Assembly (NCBI GenBank): GCA_937891805.1
Contig: CALATK010000301.1
Coordinates: 1 to 10,949, forward strand
Length of the DNA: 10,949 nucleotides
Source of the DNA: an uncultured Fibrobacter sp.
Lineage (GTDB): Bacteria; Fibrobacterota; Fibrobacteria; Fibrobacterales; Fibrobacteraceae
Reading direction: 5' to 3'
The notes beneath the pieces are model-generated. The model did no database searches. It was not told the origin of the DNA and saw only the letters and a list, made by a program, of their open reading frames with translations. The position numbers and the translations under genes are program-made. Every line of letters begins with the position of its first letter. Positions within the stretch are counted from its first letter, which is position 1. Positions 6,976 through 10,949 of the stretch are shown here, in pieces.

Positions 6976-7626
6976 ATGGACAAACTTAAGATTTTTCGCA
7001 AACTAGAAAAATTGAATCATGGAGTATACCATGGCAGCTGGGCTGTTTGGAAGGGAACGGACAGGGTTAGTGTTGGCGATATGAGCATCCTTGATGATAT
7101 TCCGAAGCACAAAAACGTTTTTGGAAGACTAAAGCCAGAAGTTCTGATGGTAGCTCTAAATCCTTCGGGGACAGAAAAACGTAGGCCCACAGAAGACGAT
7201 AAAAAAAATCCCTGGAAAAATTTTCATTGTAGCAAAAATTTTGATTACTGTATTGCCAAGGCGTTTAAGGATACTCCCTATTATGGTGCTTATATGACCG
7301 ATTTTATTAAAATCGCCTTGGGTTCAGATGCCAACGAGGCCAAAGATGCGTATAACCGGTTGCCTAAAGTTCGTAAAAAAGAAAATGTGGAAAAATTCAA
7401 GGCCGAATTGGATGCAATAGGAGCAGATAATGTCAAGGTGATTATCGCACTTGGAAAAACCAAGACGCTGAAATACTTGCAACAAGCCATAAAGGAAATG
7501 GGAGAACGGTACAAAAAGATAAAGTTGGTAGGGGTTTGGCATTATGGCTATGTGCGCCGTCTTGGTAAAGAAGGGGATAAAAAATATGTTGCAAAAGTTC
7601 ATGAACAGTTAGGCTTAAAAAAGTAA
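6976..7626 (+). CDS. Uncharacterised 216-aa protein with uracil-DNA-glycosylase-superfamily-like motifs
   Basis: Not assigned to a characterised enzyme. The layout resembles compact alpha/beta proteins of the uracil-DNA glycosylase superfamily: a hydrophobic strand leading into ALNPSG (60-65), where UDG motif 1 has GxNP or GxDP; NPWKNFH (78-84); PYYGAYMTDFIK (101-112); a central strand VKVIIALGKTKTLKYL (153-168); and a C-terminal strand ending VWHYGY (187-192), where UDG motif 2 has its histidine. Lys-rich, with no signal peptide or membrane segment, so cytoplasmic. If the fold is right it could act on DNA bases, but the family also has members without shown activity. Ribosome site GAGAGG lies about 9 nt before the ATG. 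AT-rich codon use sets it apart from the left-hand genes. The next gene starts 13 nt after its stop, with the SD overlapping the stop codon, so co-transcription with the lipoproteins is likely. Confidence 0.6.
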   Translation: MDKLKIFRKLEKLNHGVYHGSWAVWKGTDRVSVGDMSILDDIPKHKNVFGRLKPEVLMVALNPSGTEKRRPTEDDKKNPWKNFHCSKNFDYCIAKAFKDTPYYGAYMTDFIKIALGSDANEAKDAYNRLPKVRKKENVEKFKAELDAIGADNVKVIIALGKTKTLKYLQQAIKEMGERYKKIKLVGVWHYGYVRRLGKEGDKKYVAKVHEQLGLKK

Positions 7627-7639
7627 AGGCGGTCACTCT

Positions 7640-9091
7640 ATGAGTCAAAAAAACAATTCCTTGGCGACAACTGTCGCATTTGTCTCTTTAACAATTTTTC
7701 TCGTCGCCTGCAGTGATGGTGGCAACAATTCAACTCAACCTATGGAGCAAAAACAAGTTAGTGTGACTGTTGAGGCTATAGAGGATCTACCCAACTGTAC
7801 TGAAACCCGCGAGGGAGAGTATGCCCTTGTTACGGAAGACAGCTCAACATATAAGTGTGAAAATGGCAAGTGGGAGTTTGATTCTGCGCCAACACCGACT
7901 GTAGAAACTTTGGATGACCTGTCAAACTGTAGCGCCAAGATAGAGGGCGACACAGTGAAGGTGAACTCGGAAAGCGCAATGTTCCGTTGTGAAGATGGGA
8001 AATGGGAAAAATATCGAGTAGTTGTAGATACCTTGATGAATATTGACGATGTACTTGCTTGTGTGGCAAAGCGAGAAGGAAATGAGTCCTATATTGCCGG
8101 CGAACATGCTCTATACGTTTGTGAAGATGGTGCTTGGCAGAAAAAAGTCACCTTTATGGATACGACCACTTCGCAAGAAACTTTGCCAAATTGTACAAGT
8201 AAGTTAGAAGGTGATTCTACCTACGCAAGCAATGAAAATTCAGTATTCCTCTGCATTGAAGGGTCTTGGCACTACCTAGGTGCTGTTGCTCCTACTTCGG
8301 ACTCATTGCCCAATTGTACGGAAAAATACGAAGATGGGAGAATTCTTGTCATAGACGAACATAATACCCTAATCTGTAAGGAAGGCAAGTGGTATAGTTA
8401 CGACATCTTCAAGGATATTGAAAAAGAAAACGCGACAGAGTCGGACAACTCCAGTCAAAGCAGCCAAAATAATTGGGAGGAATACAATCCGGTGTCTTCT
8501 AGCAGTGTGACGCCAAGTAATCTAGTAAGAAGCTCTAGCAGTCAGCAGGTCCCTGTCTATAGTTCTACAACTCCTCCTCCTGCTTCTTCGGCTAGTGCTA
8601 CACCGGTTGACGTTTTCGGCAGTGCGGGAGATTTTGTCGGTGGAACGGGTTCGCTCTCTTCCTTTACTGTGGGCAATTATTATGAAACAGGGTCTATTCG
8701 GGTGATACTGAATAATGGGAATGAGAGGGTGTTGGAGTTTTATTCTACTGAAGATAATGATGAGGATTGGTGGCTTCAGGTAAAGAAAGATGTCACTCTC
8801 GCTCCTGGCTATTCTTATCAGATCATTCTTACAGGATATGACTATGGGAAAACATTGTCTATTCCAATAGGTATTGTTGACAATGCAACGGAAAAAACGA
8901 TTTTTTCGCAAAAACATGTTTGGGAAACAAATAAAACTGAGTCATCGACGGTAAGTTATGCATCAGAAGTTTATAGGAATTGTGGATCCACAATAAAGGG
9001 ATATTTCTATCTCAATGGAGGCTTCAACGAAGGTGAGGGCTTTGCGATACATTATATCAAATTAATGAAAACTCCTATTACATGTAATTAA
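7640..9091 (+). CDS. Lipoprotein with five tandem two-cysteine modules and a C-terminal beta-rich domain
   Basis: No named family recognised. Residues 1-24 are a lipoprotein signal with lipobox LVAC (Cys24). Five tandem modules follow, with cysteine pairs C53/C73, C97/C117, C141/C161, C185/C205 and C227/C246: period 44 residues, in-module spacing 20 (19 in the last). The module pattern is roughly L-x-N-C-T-x-x-x-E-G, then an acidic stretch, then S-x-Y-x-C-x-x-G-x-W. A Ser/Pro-rich spacer (about 265-322) precedes a ~160-residue C-terminal domain rich in alternating beta sequence (SIRVILNNG, YSYQIILTGYDYG, GFAIHYIKLMKTP), resembling jelly-roll carbohydrate-binding modules of the CBM4/CBM9 type, though I cannot confirm this. 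Cys448 and Cys482 may bridge. The SD AAAGG overlaps the previous stop. The C-terminal part is strongly AT-rich (about 32% GC in one 60-base line). Probably surface-anchored binding protein. Confidence 0.8.
   Translation: MSQKNNSLATTVAFVSLTIFLVACSDGGNNSTQPMEQKQVSVTVEAIEDLPNCTETREGEYALVTEDSSTYKCENGKWEFDSAPTPTVETLDDLSNCSAKIEGDTVKVNSESAMFRCEDGKWEKYRVVVDTLMNIDDVLACVAKREGNESYIAGEHALYVCEDGAWQKKVTFMDTTTSQETLPNCTSKLEGDSTYASNENSVFLCIEGSWHYLGAVAPTSDSLPNCTEKYEDGRILVIDEHNTLICKEGKWYSYDIFKDIEKENATESDNSSQSSQNNWEEYNPVSSSSVTPSNLVRSSSSQQVPVYSSTTPPPASSASATPVDVFGSAGDFVGGTGSLSSFTVGNYYETGSIRVILNNGNERVLEFYSTEDNDEDWWLQVKKDVTLAPGYSYQIILTGYDYGKTLSIPIGIVDNATEKTIFSQKHVWETNKTESSTVSYASEVYRNCGSTIKGYFYLNGGFNEGEGFAIHYIKLMKTPITCN
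7772..8416 (+). repeat. Five tandem ~132-bp module repeats (first lipoprotein)
   Basis: Encodes residues about 45-259. Units one to four are 44 codons long and the fifth about 42. They share the Cys-20-Cys and Gly-x-Trp frame at protein level but differ at DNA level, so the array is old. Each unit is closer to the same-numbered unit in the gene at 9116 than to its own neighbours, showing whole-array duplication after the units had diverged. Confidence 0.8.
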
Positions 9092-9115
9092 CGACAGTCT
9101 GATAGGAAGAGTGTT

Positions 9116-10696
9116 ATGAAATTCTGTAACGTAGCCCTATTTTTCTGGAGTTTTCTCCCGTTTCTTTCTGCTTGTGGAGATCCTGCGCAGCCGATAAGTC
9201 AAGGGGAGAATACTATCAGCGTGACTGTTTTAGAGGATTTACTCAATTGTACGGAAGCGCGTGAAGGTGAATCGGCGTTTGTCGCAGAAGACAGTTCTAC
9301 ATACAAGTGCGAAAATGGCAAGTGGGAATTCGTGTCTGCGCCAACCCCGACGGTAGAATCTCTTGATGACCTGCTTAATTGCAATGCCAAGATGAAGGGA
9401 GATACCGTAAAGGTTCAATTGGAAAGCGCAATGTATCGTTGTGATAACGGTAAATGGGAAAAGTATCGAGCGTTGATGGATACATTGAATTCGGCAGAGA
9501 ATATGCTTGCTTGCATAACAAGGCGAGAAGGGCATACTTCTTACATTGCTCAAGAACGGGCTTTATATCGTTGTACATCCGGCATATGGGAAAAAATCGG
9601 GACATTAATGGATTCAACTTCGTCTAGAGCAGCAATGCGAAATTGTACGGGCAAAAAAGAAGGTGACTCTACCTATGTAATCGATGAAAATTCGGTGTAC
9701 CTCTGTATTGACAGTGCTTGGCGATTTTTGGGTTTGGTGTTGCCCAACTCAAACAATTTGCCGAATTGTACAGAATCTCGTGAAGGGGGCAGGGCGCTTA
9801 TTGCAGATGAACAGGTGACGTTGACCTGTAGCACAGGCAAGTGGTATCGTTATGACATTTACAAGGATGTTCAAATTTCCGGTGATGCGAATTCAACCGA
9901 TGCAAACAATTGGGAAGATTTCGTACCGAAATCATCTACTAGCCAGCAGCAACTTATCGCTTCGTCGCAATCATTCAATCCCCCGCAATCGTCATCTAGC
10001 GTGATTCCGTCATCGGCAAGTGAGGTGGTGATAACGCCCTATCCAAGCGTAAGAGTGACTACTGTCTCAGCCATCGATTGCTCCAACGCGATGTACTGCC
10101 CGCAGGATTGCATGCACACGTCCGAAACAACCCGCTGCGGCAAGGTCTATACCGGACTGGATGATGGGACAGGGACCCAGGGCTACCTATGGTCGTTCAC
10201 GGATTCAGATAACGGAGGGACGAGTTCTTTTTATTGGCCTTCAGGGATGGCCTTCGGCAGTTTCGAGGTCCCCTCCAGGGACAATCTCGGCTATCTGAAG
10301 GGGACCGCCCAGTTCGGGAGCGGCTTCGAATACCCCTTCGTCCGCCTGGGTTTCCATATTGCAGGCGAAAAGAAATCTGCGGATATCACGACATGGGGCG
10401 GCATGTGCCTGGTCTATTCCGCGACACAGGACTTCTATCTCATCGTCAGGTTCAACGGTGACAATGAAGCGACCGGCTTCGACTATATCCAGGCGAAAAT
10501 TCCCTTGAAAAAGGACAAGTCTCTTGTCAATGTAACATGGGACGATTTCATACAGGAAGGCTGGGGGACTGCCGTAGACAAGGGAGGGGCAATCGCCAAG
10601 GCCGATCGCATTGAAATTGGGTTTAAGGGGAGTGCCGGAACGACCAATAACTTTTCCATCTATGCCATAGGCAAGTACGGCACCTGCAACTGGTAG
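9116..10696 (+). CDS. Paralogous five-module lipoprotein with a CBM11/CIA30-like C-terminal domain
   Basis: Tandem paralogue of the preceding gene. Lipoprotein signal with lipobox LSAC (Cys20); five modules with cysteine pairs C45/C65, C89/C109, C133/C153, C177/C197 and C218/C238, all spaced exactly 20. A Ser/Pro/Gln spacer (about 271-304) follows. The C-terminal ~215 residues are unrelated to the paralogue's: a cysteine cluster (C322, C328, C332, C341), GYLWSFTDSDNGGTSSFYWP, ADITTWGGMCLVYSA, VNVTWDDFIQEGWG and ADRIEIGFKG. The W-D-D-F segment followed by I-x-I-G-F resembles the galactose-binding-like fold of CBM11/CIA30 modules, suggesting glycan binding; the family call is tentative. From about 10060 the DNA becomes clearly GC-richer (55-62% in sampled 60-base lines, against 42-45% in the module region), so this domain probably has a separate origin. 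AGGAAG lies 6 nt before the ATG; 24 nt separate it from the upstream gene. Confidence 0.82.
   Translation: MKFCNVALFFWSFLPFLSACGDPAQPISQGENTISVTVLEDLLNCTEAREGESAFVAEDSSTYKCENGKWEFVSAPTPTVESLDDLLNCNAKMKGDTVKVQLESAMYRCDNGKWEKYRALMDTLNSAENMLACITRREGHTSYIAQERALYRCTSGIWEKIGTLMDSTSSRAAMRNCTGKKEGDSTYVIDENSVYLCIDSAWRFLGLVLPNSNNLPNCTESREGGRALIADEQVTLTCSTGKWYRYDIYKDVQISGDANSTDANNWEDFVPKSSTSQQQLIASSQSFNPPQSSSSVIPSSASEVVITPYPSVRVTTVSAIDCSNAMYCPQDCMHTSETTRCGKVYTGLDDGTGTQGYLWSFTDSDNGGTSSFYWPSGMAFGSFEVPSRDNLGYLKGTAQFGSGFEYPFVRLGFHIAGEKKSADITTWGGMCLVYSATQDFYLIVRFNGDNEATGFDYIQAKIPLKKDKSLVNVTWDDFIQEGWGTAVDKGGAIAKADRIEIGFKGSAGTTNNFSIYAIGKYGTCNW
9224..9868 (+). repeat. Five tandem module repeats (second lipoprotein), paralogous to 7772-8416
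   Basis: Encodes residues about 37-251. It is collinear with the array in the upstream gene over its whole length. Short exact DNA blocks are shared at matching positions, for example GAAAATGGCAAGTGGGA in module one of both genes. Similarity ends just after the fifth module, at the Ser-rich spacer. Confidence 0.8.
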
Positions 10697-10723
10697 ATGA
10701 AATTCTCCCTCTTTTAAAACCAC

Positions 10724-10750
10724 AAGCGGCTCCCCATCGGGAGCCGCTTT
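10724..10750. terminator. Strong bidirectional hairpin terminator
   Basis: AAGCGGCTCCC (10724-10734) pairs perfectly with GGGAGCCGCTT (10739-10749) around a CATC loop. The plus-strand T run is short (three), while a TTTTAAAA stretch at 10712-10719 lies on the other side and helps the minus strand. It sits between two converging genes. Confidence 0.75.
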
Positions 10751-10771
10751 GATGTTAATACTGAGCTTCGG

Positions 10772-10949
10772 CTAGCTCCCGAGAATCTGTTCCCTGGTAA
10801 AGCCGAAATACGACACGGCGTTTTCGACGGACAGCACTCCATCGCGAACCATTTTCTTTGCCGTATTTAACTTGTCTTCGTTGGCTTTTGCTTCGACTTT
10901 TTGCTGTTCTTCGACACGAGCGTCGGCAATCTGTTGGCGAAAAACATCA
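10772..10949 (-). CDS. C-terminal tail of an Rpn/PD-(D/E)XK nuclease-like protein (truncated by window edge)
   Basis: Reading inward from the right edge, a single open frame of 58 residues ends at TAG (10774-10772). It begins DVFRQQIADARVEEQQKVEA, then a charged coiled-coil-like stretch, and ends KKMVRDGVLSVENAVSYFGFTREQILGS. A charged helix followed by 'AK.M...G.S.E.....G...E.I' is typical of the tails of Rpn recombination-promoting nucleases (PD-(D/E)XK nuclease family transposases), which are common in gut bacteria. The catalytic domain would lie outside the window, so the identification is provisional; that a coding 3' end is present is more certain. Confidence 0.55.
   Translation of the reverse strand, partial: DVFRQQIADARVEEQQKVEAKANEDKLNTAKKMVRDGVLSVENAVSYFGFTREQILGS

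Noticed and set aside
7772..9868. CRISPR-like regular repeats
   Set aside because: The periodicity is in the protein; DNA units diverge, are ~132 bp long and stay in frame with no spacers.

Overview
The window most likely comes from a Fibrobacter genome (Fibrobacterota, fibre-degrading gut bacteria). The grounds are family content rather than one marker. There is a lipoprotein ending in a domain of the 'Fibrobacter succinogenes major paralogous' type, directly coupled to a TIGR02147-type regulator. Surface proteins carry long serine-rich linkers. A GH74 xyloglucanase ends in a type IX secretion-like sorting domain. The SecA N-terminus has an extra FNIFKPEFEF-type insert that I associate with this lineage.

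Layout. 1-423 (-) is the 5' part of secA, which overlaps no long ORF in its own frame and is easily missed because it runs off the window edge. A 150-bp divergent intergenic region follows, with a promoter candidate and a perfect inverted repeat in front of the xyloglucanase gene (574-3117, +). A strong hairpin (3125-3152) separates it from a convergent rubrerythrin gene (3156-3695, -). Next on the minus strand is a two-gene operon: a TIGR02147/DUF4423-type regulator (5799-6659) and a large lipoprotein (3821-5797). The two genes are joined by a stop-A-start junction, and the operon ends in a terminator at 3761-3787.

A 316-bp AT-rich intergenic region (6660-6975) holds repeated GTATC boxes, inverted repeats and a possible 18-codon leader ORF. 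It opens a co-directional three-gene unit on the plus strand: a small protein with uracil-DNA-glycosylase-superfamily-like motifs (6976-7626), then two paralogous lipoproteins (7640-9091 and 9116-10696). Each lipoprotein is built from a lipobox, five tandem ~44-residue two-cysteine modules, a Ser/Pro-rich spacer and a different C-terminal beta-rich domain. The unit ends at a perfect 11-bp stem hairpin (10724-10750). It converges on the 3' end of a truncated minus-strand gene (10772-10949), which looks like the tail of an Rpn/PD-(D/E)XK nuclease family protein.

Interpretation. The left half is secretion and plant-polysaccharide degradation plus oxidative-stress housekeeping at about 55% GC. 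The right half, from about 6660, is an AT-richer accessory cassette making surface lipoproteins. The strongest candidate for something undescribed is the two-cysteine module. It occurs five times in each of the two tandem lipoproteins and twice, in degenerate form, around the serine linker of the 658-residue lipoprotein. It therefore appears to be a portable stalk domain used to display different C-terminal binding domains. The second lipoprotein has a sharp GC rise at its C-terminal domain, consistent with domain shuffling.
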